From the NCBI GenBank assembly GCA_963920525.1, contig OY986436.1, forward strand, positions 11,671,467 through 11,735,466: 64,000 nt of DNA. The letters are read 5' to 3'. Shown piece after piece: positions 52,100-64,000 of the stretch. Both the position numbers and the translations under genes were made by a program. The notes below the pieces were generated by a model that was not told the origin of the DNA, made no database searches, and was given only the letters and a program-made list of their open reading frames with translations. The stretch is from Dichetophora obliterata. Its lineage: Eukaryota; Arthropoda; Insecta; Diptera; Sciomyzidae. How positions within the stretch are numbered: the first letter of the stretch is position 1; every line of letters starts with the position of its first letter.

Positions 52100-55000
52100 G
52101 GACCTCTAGATGACTGCCTGCCTAAGCTAAGCTTAGAAAACTTAACCAAGTTTTTAAAAAAGAACGAAAGTTGTTTAAGCTTAACAAAATTTTTGGATAC
52201 AAATAATACCTATAAGCTAAAATAAAAATAAAAAACAAAATGTTTCTTGATGTACATTTAACCAAAGTCATTATTAATGAAAACCGAAGCACAAAAATTT
52301 AGATTTAAAGACATTTTTCAAAACTAAATAAAGTTTGTAGCTTTATGAAACTTTTTCAGGCTCAACGAAGCTTTCAAAAACTTAACGAAACTTTTAAAGA
52401 CTTAAAATTATAAATGCTTTATAAAGTTTTTTTAAGCTTATTAACTTAACGAAACTTTTCAAAACAAAACGCAAATTGTTTAAACTTAACGAAATTTCGA
52501 AACAAATAATATAAACAAAAATTCAAAGCATTTCAAACCGCTCATCAAATCGTTTGTCAAATACAATAGCGCAACATGAAATTTCCAGGGAATAAAAAGT
52601 TTCGTTAAGTTTCAAAAAGTTTCGTTAAGTTGTAAATTTCGTCAATTTTTGAAAATCCTCGTTAATTTTGAAAAGTTTCGTTTAGTTAAAAAGTTTCGTT
52701 GTTTTAAAAATTTTCGTTAAGTTTTAAAAAAATTTCGCTTTGTTTTTAAAAGCTTCATAAGGTTGCAAGAAGCTTCGTTTAGTCTGCAAAATTTTCACAA
52801 AGCTACTATTTTCATATTTTAATCACAATTTATGAATAAGGTATTATATTTAAAATTATTCTGTTTAGCTTTGAAAAGTTTCGTTAAGTTGTAAATTTCG
52901 CTAATTTTAAAAAAGCCTCGTTAATTTTGAAAAGTTTCGCTATGTTAAGTTTAAAAAGTTTCGTTAAGTTGTAAATTTCGTTAATTTTTAAAAATCCTCT
53001 TTAATTTTGAAAAGTTTCGTTAAGTTAATAAGTTTCGTTAAGTTTTAAAAAATTTCCTTTTGTTTTTAAAAGCTTCATAAGGTTGTAAGAAGCTTCGTTA
53101 AGTCTGCAAAATTTTCATAAAGCTACTATTTTCATATTTTTATCACAATTAATGAAAAGTGCTAAGGTATAAAATATAAAATTAAATTCTTAAAGTTTGA
53201 AATTTTGTTGAGTTTTGAAAAGTTTCGTTAAGCTGTAAAAAGTTTCGTTGAGTATTAAAAAGTTTCGTTAAGTTTAAAAAAAAATAGTTTTGTTTTTAAA
53301 AGCTTCATAAGGTTTTGAGAAGCTTCGTTAAGTCTGAAAAAATTTTATAAAGCTACAAAAACTTCAATTAGTTTTTAAAAGCTTCTCTAAACCTAAACAT
53401 TTGTGCAGTTACCCACGTTGCCTTTGTTAATTACGACCTTCATTAAAATATACATCAAGAAACATTTTCATTTTTTTTAATTTTTGTTTATATTATTTGT
53501 TTCGAAAATTTCGTTAAATTTAAACAATTGTTCTATTGGATTTGACAAACGATTTGATGAGTGTGATCAGGGCAATTAACAAAGGCAACGTGGGTAAATG
53601 CACAAAAGTATAGGTTTAAAGAAGCTTTGTAGTTTTATAAAAATTTTGCAGACTTAAAGAAGCTTCTTAAAACCGAACGAATTTTTTTACAACTTAACAA
53701 AGAATACCTATAAGCTGAAGTGAAAAAATAACCAAAACCTTTCTTGATGTATATAATATATTATATTTAACCACGGTCGCTACCAACGAAGACCGAAGCA
53801 CAAAAATTTAGATTTAGAAAAGCTTTTAAAACTAAATAAAGTTTTTGTAGCTTTATGAAACTTTTCAGGCTTAGCTAAGCTTTCAAAAACTGAACGAAGC
53901 TTTTAAAAACTTAAAATCATAAACGATTTATAAAGTTTTTTACTAAGCCTAATGAACTTAGCGAAACTTTAAAAAAACTCAAATTGTTTAAACTTAACGA
54001 AATTTTCGAAACAAATATAAACAAAAATTAAAAAAATAAAAATGTTTCTTGATGTTTACTTCAATGAAGGTCGTAAATGATAAAGGCAACGTAGGTAAAT
54101 GCACAAAAGTTTTAGCTTTAAAAGACTAAATAAATTTTTTGTAGCTTTATGAAAGTTTTGAAGACTTAACGAAGCTTCTTAAAACCTTATGAAGCTTTTA
54201 AAAACATAAAAACAAATTTTAAATCTTAGCGAAACTTTTTAAAACTTAACGACACTTAACGAGACTCTTCAAAAATTAATTAAACTTTTAACAACTTAAC
54301 GAATAATACCTTTAAGCTGACGTGAAAAAACACCATGTTTCTTGATGTTTATTTAACCAAGGTCGTTATTAAGGAAGATCGAAGCACAAAAATTTAGATT
54401 TAAAGAAACTTTTAGAAATAAAGTTTTTGTAGCTTTACAAATCTTTTTCAGACTTAACGAAGCTTTCAAAAACTTAACGAAACTTTTAAAAACTTAAAAT
54501 CATAAAAGCTTTATAGAGTTTATTAATAAACTTTATGATCTTAACGAAAATTTTCAAAACAAAACGCAAATTGTTTGAACTTAACGAAATAATCGAAACA
54601 AATAATATAAACAAAAATTCAAACAATCAAAATGTTTCTTGATGTATAATTCAATGAAGGTCGTAATTAACAAAGGCAACGTGGGTAAATGCACAACATT
54701 TTAAGTTTAAAGAAGCTTTTAAAAACTAAATTAAGTTTTTGTAGCTAAAAGGAAAAATTTTTTAAAACTTAACGAAACTCGAACTCAACGGAACTTTTTA
54801 CAACTTAACGAAACTTTTTAAGCTAAACAGAACTTCAGAATTTAAGAATTTAATTTTAAATTTTAAATTTTATACTTGAGCACTTCCCATAAATTTTGAT
54901 AAAATATGAAAATAGTAGCTTTATGAAAATTTTGCAGACTTAACGAAGCTTCTTAAAACCTCATAAGGCTTTTAAAAGCAAAACGAAATTTTTTTAAAAC

Positions 55001-55400
55001 TTAACGAAACTTTTAAAACTTAACGAAACTTTTAAACTTAACGAAACTTTTCAAAATTAACGAGGCTTTTAAAAAATTAACGAAATTTTTTTTTAAGGCT
55101 TAACTTTTAACTTTTTTAACTAAGCACTTTTCAAAAATTTTGAAAAAAATTAAAATAGCGAAAAATATAAAATAAAGACAATCGATGATGTCTTGCATTG
55201 AGAAGCGGATTAGCTTTACGAAAATATTTATCTCTTATTTCAAGCTCTTCAGCTTTAATATTAGTTTAAGTTTGAAATGTCGAAAAGTCACAACTGAAAC
55301 ACTTCAACACTCAGACGCATGTTTTAAAGAAATATAAATAAGTTTTATAAAAACTTAACGAAACTTTTTCAATGCTCTTATCATTTTATTATGTATCACT
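52100..55400. repeat. CTTAACGAAACTTTT repeat block 1, with internal inversion
   Basis: The word AACTTAACGAAACTTTT or a variant recurs every 15-40 bases. On top of it lies a larger unit: TTCTTGATGT occurs at 53741, 54046, 54339 and 54636, about 297 bases apart, alternating two half-units (one with GAAGCACAAAAATTTAG, the other with AACAAAGGCAACGTGGGTAA), so the full period is about 595. The segment about 52595-53490 is in the opposite orientation (AAAGTTTCGTTAAGTT) relative to both 52100-52560 and 53560-55400, with the axis near 53530, forming a multi-hundred-base imperfect palindrome. No coding potential. Confidence 0.9.
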
Positions 55401-58090
55401 AATAATATTATTTGTCCAAATGTTGAAAAAAAAATAAAAGAACAGTTAAATAACATACATTTTATTGATACGCCTAAAAAAATGTTCAGTTAAGATTTTT
55501 GGAAAATCTAAATATATGTGTTAAGGTCACAACTTTTTAAAAAATGTTGTAACTTAAGAAGAAATTTTAAAATATTATAAGAAAAGTCTACAAAAAATTC
55601 AGAATCAAGTGTTAAAAGAACAGTTCGCAGCAAAAACAAGATTTTTCTCACTCTAAAAATTATATGTAATTTAAGTTAATGGCTCGCACGAGACGCTTTT
55701 TAATATCGAAGCAGAGGAAAGAGCGTTAGAATTTCTTTTAACCTCTTGTCAACTGTTGACACAATAAGTCTTGGCAATTACAAATGAAGCAGCTATCAGT
55801 AATGTTACGAAATTTCCTTTTGGCATTTTTTCTGCTAATTTTTATTTTTTGTCTTTTTTGTAATTGTCTATTCTTGTTATTACTTTGTTGGCCCAGTCAA
55901 TACAGAGCACAACAAAACAAATTACGAGGTTAATCAAATAAGAACGTGGCAGGCGGATTGGAAGAAGTAAGTATTCGGGTAGGATCAAGGCACATGTTTT
56001 CAATTAAATGAGCAATAAGCAAGCCTTATTGCCTTGTAGTAAATTCACACTTTTATTTTTTTTTTGTTTTTGTTTATTAGTATATATATTATATACATTT
56101 TTCTACACACGGTCAAAGACCTTAAACTCAACCGAAATCGGTCATTGACCGCTACTGTATACAAACACATTCGGAGAACGAACATTCGCGTGCGTACGTC
56201 TCTTTCTTATAGTAAATGTAGAGCTTTAGCTTGATACTTTTAGAGTTATTGTGAATTTTTTATCATGACAACTTTGAGCTTTGACAAAGTGACGCATGTA
56301 TTGTGGTATATATGTGTGTGTATGTGTGTTTTTGTGTGAAGAGAGAGAGAGAGAGAGAGATATTCGGTGTTAAGGTGAAAATTGTAAACTCTAAAAACTA
56401 AAATAGAAATACTTATGTTTGAAATGTTTTTTTTTTATATTTTTGTTTTTTAACTGCAGGAAATGAAGTACTAGTTATAAATGTAACTATAAACATCGAT
56501 TAAATGTCAAGACACTGGTATGTGTTTAGATGTCATAAATCAATTAACAAGTCAAACGAGGTTACACAAAACAAACACCCATCAAAAACGATTGACGCAC
56601 GCACTAAAACGCATGCACAAGAGTTCATTTACTTCGCACAAAGCACACCAGCATTGTTTTGCCAACCCGAAAAAGGACACCCACAAAAAGGATGCCAGCG
56701 CATATTACGGAATACAACAAAAACAACCACAACGACGAAGAAAGCTACCAAAAATCAACATTCAGCGAACTTTTTTCGAAATAACCTTGAACTTGGCAGA
56801 GTGTCAAGCTTAAGGTTTTGCGTTGTGTTGCTTTCGGTGTTTCTATGAGTGTGTGTGAGTTATAGAGTGCTTATGACTGTGTGTGTGTGTGTTTTAAAAA
56901 CTTATGTAAATGTCTGCTTAGAAAGTAAGAATTTTTTATGGCTCAACATATCACTATTTCTAAATTAATCCCAGAATAAAGTTAGCTCTTTTAAATAGCG
57001 ACACATTTAAGGTTACAATTATTATTGCCTACTTTAAGGCGGCACAGCAATTCCACGGAAACGTGTGTGAGAATGTGTGAGCGGCGTTGTTGAGCACTAA
57101 CAATACCATGTCGTTGAAATCAAGAATCATCAAACTTTTTTAATAAAATCTGAGCTGGCAGACGCAAAAGAGACTTCAACAAATTCACAAAACCGTAAAT
57201 CACAACTCAAAAGTAACTGTAATGATGGCTATAATTGTTCTACAAGCAATTGGTATTTATTTTTACATAGTAAGAGAGGCTATAAAAGGCATTTTTTTTT
57301 TGTTTTGCGCTGTAAGTTACAGCAGCAAGTTTTTTTTCTAAAGAATTTTTATTGCATGCGATAAAATGTTAATTTGCCTTTTTCTACCACACTTCGACGT
57401 CAGTGATTTATTTTGATTTTTATTTTCCATAAAATTGTATATGTTTTTCTAAATTATTACTTCTTTATTTTTCATTACTTACAAAGCTAAAAATTCCACT
57501 ATTATTGTTTTCTTAATATTATAAAATTTATGACATGTCTCCAATTTGTAGCTTTCAATTAATTTTACCATAATTCTTTACGTTGTTAAAAGTTTCACGC
57601 TTGATTTGGCAGCATTGCCATAAAAATCAAACAAATCCAGCTTTAAAGCTGCTGCAGCAACTTTGCCTAACATAGTAAGCAAAACATAAGGCCAAGGTAT
57701 AGAAAAAATATGCACCGCATTACTGAACGCCATATTGAAGAAAAACTCACATCTAGCTAATGATGTGAAATGATGTAGTTGTTGGCGATAAGAAAAACAA
57801 GTAAATTTCAAGCCGGTTGGATAGCAAATTGATACAGAAATTGTTTACGAGCTTATTTAGACTTGATTAAACTATGGAAATGCTTTTTAAATACACAAAA
57901 TATATTCTGGTTTTCCGTTATAAGCTAAATTAAACTTCAATAATAACAAAACAAATTTATCGAAATACATATGGAAATAATGAATACTGAATAAAAATGA
58001 AGACATGAGTGGATGATGGCGATAAGTCGCTAAATTCTAATTTCGAGAAAATACTTTTTATGTGTGGAACATGTAAGAAGGTTCCCTAAA
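55400..58090. other. Unique-looking stretch interrupting the repeat blocks
   Basis: Contains (GA)n at 56339-56361, (TG)n at 56310-56335 and 56878-56892, and AT-rich DNA. Open frames at 56504-56848 (Thr/Lys-rich) and 57578-57811 (minus) have no recognised domain. 56101-56240 has GGTCAAAGACC and GGTCATTGACC palindromes. Confidence 0.45.
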
Positions 58091-61000
58091 CATAAAGAAC
58101 AATTTTATAAGTTAATTAAATTTTAAAACTCAACGAAGCTATTTTAACTAACGAAACTTTCTCAGCTTAACGAAACTCGTAAAACTACTGAAATGAAATT
58201 TTTTAAATTTAATGATTAGTCAAACTTAACGAGTTTTTCTAACATTTTAGGAAATTTTTTAAACTAAACGAAACTTCACAAAACTTAACTGACCTGATGG
58301 TAGTTAAATATGTTCATTTTTTATATTTTATATAAAGCTGGATGTTACGTTTTTGTCAGAAATATTACTTATTTATCGTTATCTAATTAAAAGATTTTAT
58401 AAAATCAGAACTAGAGCTAATCTTTAAACTTGACGAAATATATTTTATATAAAAAAAGAAATGCATTTCAGTTTTCCAAAATGCATATAAAACATAAATG
58501 CGGCCAAAAAAAATTTTACATTACGATACACAGATTTTGAGAACTTTACGCAGATTTTTTAAATCTTTACAAACATTTACAGAACTTAACGAAACTTTTT
58601 TAAGCTTAAAGAAACTTTTAAAACTTAAAAAAGTTTGAAGTTTTAAAATTTTACCGATTATTCAAAACTTAACGAAACTTTCTACAAACAAAACTTCGTA
58701 AAAACTAACAAGTTTCTTAACCTTAAGAAAGTTTTTTTTTAAGCTTAAAGCAATTTCATGAAACTTAAATACGAGATCTTCACCCCAAATATTTTTATAT
58801 TAAAGCTTTTCGTAACACTTCTCCTTTAAAAAAAAAAATAATAATAATACAATCAAAGTTACTTAGTGCAGTTAAAACTGCACTTAATATTAAAAATTAC
58901 GAATTACTATTTACTTTAATAAAAATACATTTCAATCCTTCTTAATTCTAATCAAACATAAATGCATAAATGCAAAAGTAATTGCACATTACAAAATAAT
59001 GATTTTTAGAATTTAACGAAGAAAACTCAAGGAATTTATTAAAAACTTAACGAATCTTTTTAACCTTAAATAAATACATCAAAACTTAACGAAATCTACT
59101 TTTACGTAACAAAACTTTTTAATTCTTGCTAAAATTATGAGTTTACCAAACCTTTACGACTATTCTAAACTTAACTACAATTTCTACAATTTAACGAACA
59201 TTTTTAATAGATTTTAAAAGATTTTTAAGCTTCACGAAGTTTTGTAAAACTACATCTTATATTTTGACGAAACAAATCTTTCAAAAAAAATGCATTTCAA
59301 TCTAACTATGTTTAAGTAAAAATTTGATCCACACAATTTTAGATTGTTGCGAATTTAACAGAGATTTTAAATTTTGAAAACTGAAGTCGTCACATTCCTA
59401 ACTTTTTTTAAATCTTTTGAAGCTCAAGTTCGTCATTTAAAAAAAGCTATTGTACATTCAATAAAGTTTTAGAACTTTCTGCAGCCTTTTTTAAATTTAA
59501 CGAAACTTTTCAAGACTTAACGAAAGTCAGTGAAATTTACCGAAAGTTCTAATAAATTACAAAAATTTTTGGGAAAAATTATTTTAGCAAAAACTGAATT
59601 ATGAAGTTAATATTTAAATTTAAACACGAAAGGAGAGATATAATGAAGCTTTCGTATATTTAATAAAGTTTTCCGAATTTTTTTAAGTATAACAAAGCTT
59701 TGTCAAAACTTAACGAAAATCTGAAACTTAACAAAAGTTTTTGAAACTGAACAAAAATCTGTGAAACCTAACGAAAGTTTTAATATATTATCAAAATTTG
59801 TTCGCCAAAAAAAGAGAGCTGCAAAACTTTCGTATATTTAGTGAAATTTAAAGAACTTTTTACAACCTTTTATAAGTTTAACGAAACTTTTTTTGTAAAA
59901 CTTAACGAAAGTTTTTAAACTTAACGAAAGTCTGTAAAACCTTAACAAAAGTTCTAATATATTTTCAAAATTTTTTCGGAAAACTATCAAATTATAAGTT
60001 AGGAGCTTAATTTTCAAATTACGACGCAAAAAGAGAGCTGCAAAGAAGCTTTCGTATATGTAGTAAAATTTAAAGAACTTTTTACAGCCTTTTGTAAGTT
60101 TAACAAAACTTTTCAAAACTTAATAAAAGTTTGTGAAACTTAACGAAAGTTCTCATATACTATACAAATTTTTGGGAAATCGTATTTAAACAAAATATAT
60201 GAGTTCAGATAATTTTTTATGTGTCAACACGAGAAGAGAAGAGCTACAATGGAGCTTTCAAATATTTAATACAGTCTGTAGAACTTTTTACAGCCTTTTT
60301 TAGTCCTTTTTTAAGTTTAACAAAACATTTCAAAACTTAACGAAAGTCAGTGAGACTTAACGAAAGCTCAAATAAATTATAAAAATTGGTATGAAAAAAT
60401 ATTTAAGCAAAAAATATGAGATATGAAGTTAATTTTTAAATCTCAACACGAAAAGAGAGCTACTATAATGAAGCTTTCGTATATTTAGATAAGTTTTCTG
60501 AATTTTTTAAGTTTAACGAAGCGTTTCAAAACTAAACGAAGCTTTTCAAAACTTAACGAAAGTATGTCAAACTTAACAAAAGTTTTTAAACTTAACGAAA
60601 GTTTTTTAAACCTAACGAACGTTTTGGAAACTTAACGAAAGTTTTTTAAACTTAACGAAAGTCTGTGAAATCTAACTAAAGTTAATATATTATCAAAATT
60701 TTTTCGGAAAACTATTAATTTATGAGTTAATTTAATTTTCAAATTTCAATGCGAAAAGCGAGATGCACAGAAACTTTCGTATATTTAGTGTAATTTAAAG
60801 AACTTTTTACAGCCTTTTGTAAGTTTAACGAAAATTCTCAAAACTTATTGAAAGTTTGTGAAACTTAACGAAAGTTCTTATATACTATAAAAAATTTTTG
60901 GGAAATAGTATTTAAGCAAAATATATGAGATGAGGTAATTTTTTATGTGTCAACACGAGAAGAGAAAAGCTATAATGGAGCTTTCAAATATTTAATACAG

Positions 61001-62960
61001 TTTGTAGAACTTTTTACAGTCTTTTTTAGTCCTTTTTTAAGTCAAACAAAACTTTTCAAAACTTAACGAAAGTCAGGGAGACTTAACGAAAGTTAAAATA
61101 AATTATAAAAATTTGTATGAAAAATTTTTTAAGCAAAAAATATCAGATATGAAGTTAATTTTTAAATTTTAACACGAAAAGAGAGCTATATATAATGAAG
61201 CTTTCGTATATTTAATTAAGTTTTTTGAATTTTTTAAGTTTAACGAAACTTTTCAAAACTTAACGAAACTTTTAATAACTTAATTAAAGTCTGTGAAACT
61301 TAACGAAAGTTCTTATTAATTACCAAAATCCTTGGGAAAAACTATTTCAGCAAAACACATGAGTTATGAGCTTATTTCTTATTTCTACACGAAAGAGAGC
61401 TATACAGAAGCTTTCGATTATTTAATAAAGTTTATAGAGCTTTATGTAGCATTTTCAGAAATAACTTAACTTCTCGAAACTTTGCGAAATTCTTAAAAAC
61501 TTAACGAAAATTCTTATAACTTTTTTTTTGCGGAAAATTATGTAAGCGAAAATATGAGTAAATGCTTTGTTTTATAAACGTTCAAATAAACTTAACGAAA
61601 CTTTTATAAACTCAACGAAAGTCTTAAAAACTAAACGAACGTTTTTAAAACAAATTGAAATTTTTATGGACAATTACATATGCAAAAAATATGAGTAAAA
61701 AAAACGCCACACAAAAAATATTTTTTAAAAATCGACTGTAAGGTTTTGAAAAAATGTATTTTTGTGTGTAGAAATGGAATTGTACACGGGAACTTTTACA
61801 AATGTAAAGAAATTTTATAAGAAATAGTCAAAATCTCTTCAGTGGTTGATGGCAATGCATTGAATAATGTATCGAGAGTAAAAAATCGATTTTTTTAGAT
61901 CTTGTGGCTTATCACGTTATTACAATAAGCTCTTCAATTAATTTAATTAATACTTAATTCAATAAACTCATGACATTTAAAATAGCATACAATAATAATA
62001 AGGATATAAAGTTTATTGTAGAAGCTTTATTAAGTTTTTCGAAACTTTTCCAAACTTAACGAAAGTTTTTAAACTTAACGAAAGTTTTTAAACTTAACGA
62101 ACGTTTTTAAACTTAACGAACGTTTTTAAACTTAACGAAGACTCTGAAAAGTAATGATGTAAGTGGTAACGATAGAATCAAGCTATGACTTCATGCCTAA
62201 CATTAAGCTTGCAATCATTTAAATCATTTCAAGCCGATTTTAGCTTTTGGAAAATATTTGGGTCATTCTTATTTTAAGCTGCTTATTATAATGTCAGAAA
62301 TGACGGCACGTCACAAACGAAAAACTCCATTCCTTAGAAAATATGACTACTTGAGTTGTATTTCGTCGCTGCGCCTACAAAAATGGTTATGTGTTTTTCA
62401 GCAACTTTTCAGGAGAGCAAAACAACTGACTTATTTTTAGAGCATTTCTAGTACTGCGAGCACATAGCTGTTTTGATCACTTCTAAACCAATAGATATAT
62501 TAAAAAATGGCAAATGCAGAAATATGGGCGATAGATAGTGTTCATAAAATATGCAATAAAAAAAATTGACAAAAATCACATAACCATTTTTGTAGGCGCA
62601 GCAATGATTTATATAAACTTAACGAAACTTTTTCAACGCTCTCTTTTATTTTATTTTTATCATTGCTACTTTAAAAACTCCATGCATTTAGACATTATTT
62701 TTAAGCTGGGCCGGTCATTATATTTGCACTAAACTTAATTGGAATTTTTATGACTACGGCGGTATGAAGAAACTTAACGAAACTTTTTAATTTATGCAAT
62801 CGATTGATTGAAATTTTGAATTATCAAAATAATTTTAACAAATCCCAACATTTTAACAACTTCTTATGCTGCAAAAATAATCAACATTTTAAGTTTAATT
62901 ATACACTAAACAATCGTAAAGAAAACTTAACGAAAATTCCAATCATTAGCAATACATTGG
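58090..62960. repeat. CTTAACGAAAGTTT repeat block 2 with 725-bp higher-order period
   Basis: The core word here is usually AACTTAACGAAAGT, all in one orientation. From about 59640 to 61480 it is organised in subunits of roughly 200 bases, each opening with an AGCTTTCGTATATTTA-like landmark (59648, 59829, 60051, 60475, 60776, 61200, 61397) or its variant GAGCTTTCAAATATTT (60258 and 60981). Corresponding landmarks are 723-725 bases apart and 60051-60775 is about 88-90% identical to 60776-61500, so the period is a higher-order duplication. 62050-62140 is a plain array of a 20-bp unit (five copies). 58090-59600 is more diverged. Confidence 0.9.
62368..62602. mobile_element. Inverted-repeat pair (26 bp, perfect)
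   Basis: GCTGCGCCTACAAAAATGGT continuing TATGTG at 62368-62393 is the exact reverse complement of 62577-62602. The 235-base span lies within the CTTAACGAAA block and does not share its sequence. It is probably a MITE; no clear target duplication was seen. Confidence 0.65.
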
Positions 62961-64000
62961 TAACATAAATATTTATCTTTAAATTAGAAAATGACTTTAA
63001 TGTTGGAAAAAATGGCATAAAATGAAAAACGAAACCGAACGAAAGTAAAAAAAAGCTCACATACACAATTTACAAGTGTTTGAAAAGCAAATTTTTCCTA
63101 TATTCTTATTTGTACGTTTTATGCCACTGCCAACTAACTAAATTTTACGGTTACGTGGCGGCGTAAGCGTTACACTTGCCTCGACCAGACAGTAGCAGAA
63201 TCAACCTCAAACTTTTCTATCCTATGTTGTAGTTGTTGTTGTTGGTGCTGTTGCCAATCAAATCTAAAACCAGCAGAAATAACAGCAACTAGTAAGAACA
63301 GCAACAACAAAAACAACAACATCGATGAAGCAGCATATCGACAGGAAACTTCATTAAAGTCGACATTGCTTCAGTGCCACCTTCAGGTTGGTTTACACTG
63401 TGTGCGTGAGTTTGTCTGTGAGTGTGTGTGTGTGTTGCAGGGCAAGTATTTTAAAATAAAATGCTCCCAAAGTCGTTGACTGACTTGACTGACTGCGCGA
63501 CTATACCGTTGACTGAATGACTAACAAGCATTGCAACGTGACCATCTAATGCACTTGCCATGTTGTTAGCAATGTTGTTGTTATTGTAGTTGCAATAACT
63601 GGAATTGTGTTGTATTTGTTGTTGTATAACTGAGCATAGTCATAAAGCCGGGCAGCACTGGCAAACTTGTTTTCGTGGTTGTTGTTGTTGTTGTTATTTT
63701 TTAAAATGTGTTAAAAATTTACTCATGCCGTGAGTTCTGCAAACGTTCGTTCAGTTTTGTTCGTTCAGTTGTTTGCAGTGTTTGCTTTGAATATCCTTAG
63801 CAATGACGCCATCTTTCTTTTATTTATGGCATTTTATAACAGCAGCAACAACAGCAACAACAGCAACAATCACACACAAAAAAAAACAACAACAACGACG
63901 ATGACTTGTGTCTCAAGTGTTGTTAACACAACAAGCTTAGCTTTGAAGCTTTTGAGTAGGTCAGGAATTCCATGTTGCTTTTATTGTTGTTGTTGCTGTT
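62960..64000. repeat. CAA/TTG (opa-type) rich end of the window
   Basis: Clusters of CAACAA and GTTGTTG occur at 63229-63255, 63290-63325, 63560-63625, 63676-63700, 63840-63900 and 63980-64000 in both orientations, with (TG)n at 63420-63436. Such runs are frequent near fly regulatory and coding regions, but no open frame or domain is recognised here. Confidence 0.5.

Noticed and set aside
56101..56160. Hormone-receptor-like half sites (GGTCAAAGACC, GGTCATTGACC)
   Set aside because: Two short palindromes fit a nuclear-receptor pattern, but no gene lies nearby and chance occurrence is likely.
56504..56848. 114-codon Thr/Lys-rich frame as a gene
   Set aside because: Low-complexity KTTTTTKK composition, an overlapping second frame of similar length, and no recognisable domain.

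Overview
This window is AT-rich, intron-bearing eukaryotic DNA with no intact host protein-coding gene that I can recognise. It looks like repeat-dense intergenic or heterochromatin-border sequence of a fly, most likely a tephritid-type dipteran. That is an inference from the repeat content: two DD41D Tc1/mariner elements of the type first described as rosa in Ceratitis rosa, a Mos1-like mariner, jockey-type and RNase H-bearing LINEs, a DUF4780 open reading frame, tRNA-derived SINEs and opa-type CAA/CAG runs. No operon or prokaryotic feature is present.

Layout. 1-1.4 kb is unannotated. At 1.41-4.48 kb lies a structurally complete PIF/Harbinger transposon: matching termini, TTA target duplication, a 3-exon DDE transposase on + and a 4-exon SANT/Myb-like partner on -. 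A deletion derivative with the same ends sits at 8.6 kb. 5.9-9.2 kb holds a LINE RNase H remnant, a MITE and a tRNA SINE. 9.9-11.4 kb is a 57-bp minisatellite. 11.75-12.78 kb is a Harbinger-type element whose interior carries the biotin-carrier end of a pyruvate carboxylase gene. 13-14.7 kb has a three-copy tandem repeat and a dead rosa element. 15.8-17.7 kb is a cluster of the hexamer GGATAA. 17.9-24.3 kb contains MITEs, a LINE with a SINE, and dispersed 150-bp repeats.

25.8-34.1 kb is a nest of elements: a nonsense-riddled rosa copy, a 5'-truncated LINE with a 12-bp target duplication that is split by a 2.2-kb foldback element, and a mariner. The foldback arms are arrays of a palindromic 21-bp unit, and they enclose a two-exon gene I do not recognise. 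35.2-41.6 kb holds further MITEs and about three copies of a 550-bp GGATAA-rich unit. 41.2-48.1 kb contains jockey and other LINE debris, a 228-bp tandem duplication, a SINE with a 15-bp target duplication and a DUF4780 ORF1 remnant. 49.8-51.7 kb is a second Harbinger-type element, containing an RpS3 pseudogene. From 52.1 to 63 kb most sequence consists of higher-order repeats built on CTTAACGAAA, with orientation reversals, interrupted by unique sequence at 55.4-58.1 kb. The window ends in CAA/TTG-rich DNA.

Functionally, the Harbinger transposase and its SANT partner could mobilise in trans the shorter elements with matching ends. The only gene sets that could still make full products are those two and the foldback cargo. 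Everything else is broken or non-coding. The most notable theme is host-gene sequence (pyruvate carboxylase, RpS3) inside elements with Harbinger-like termini.
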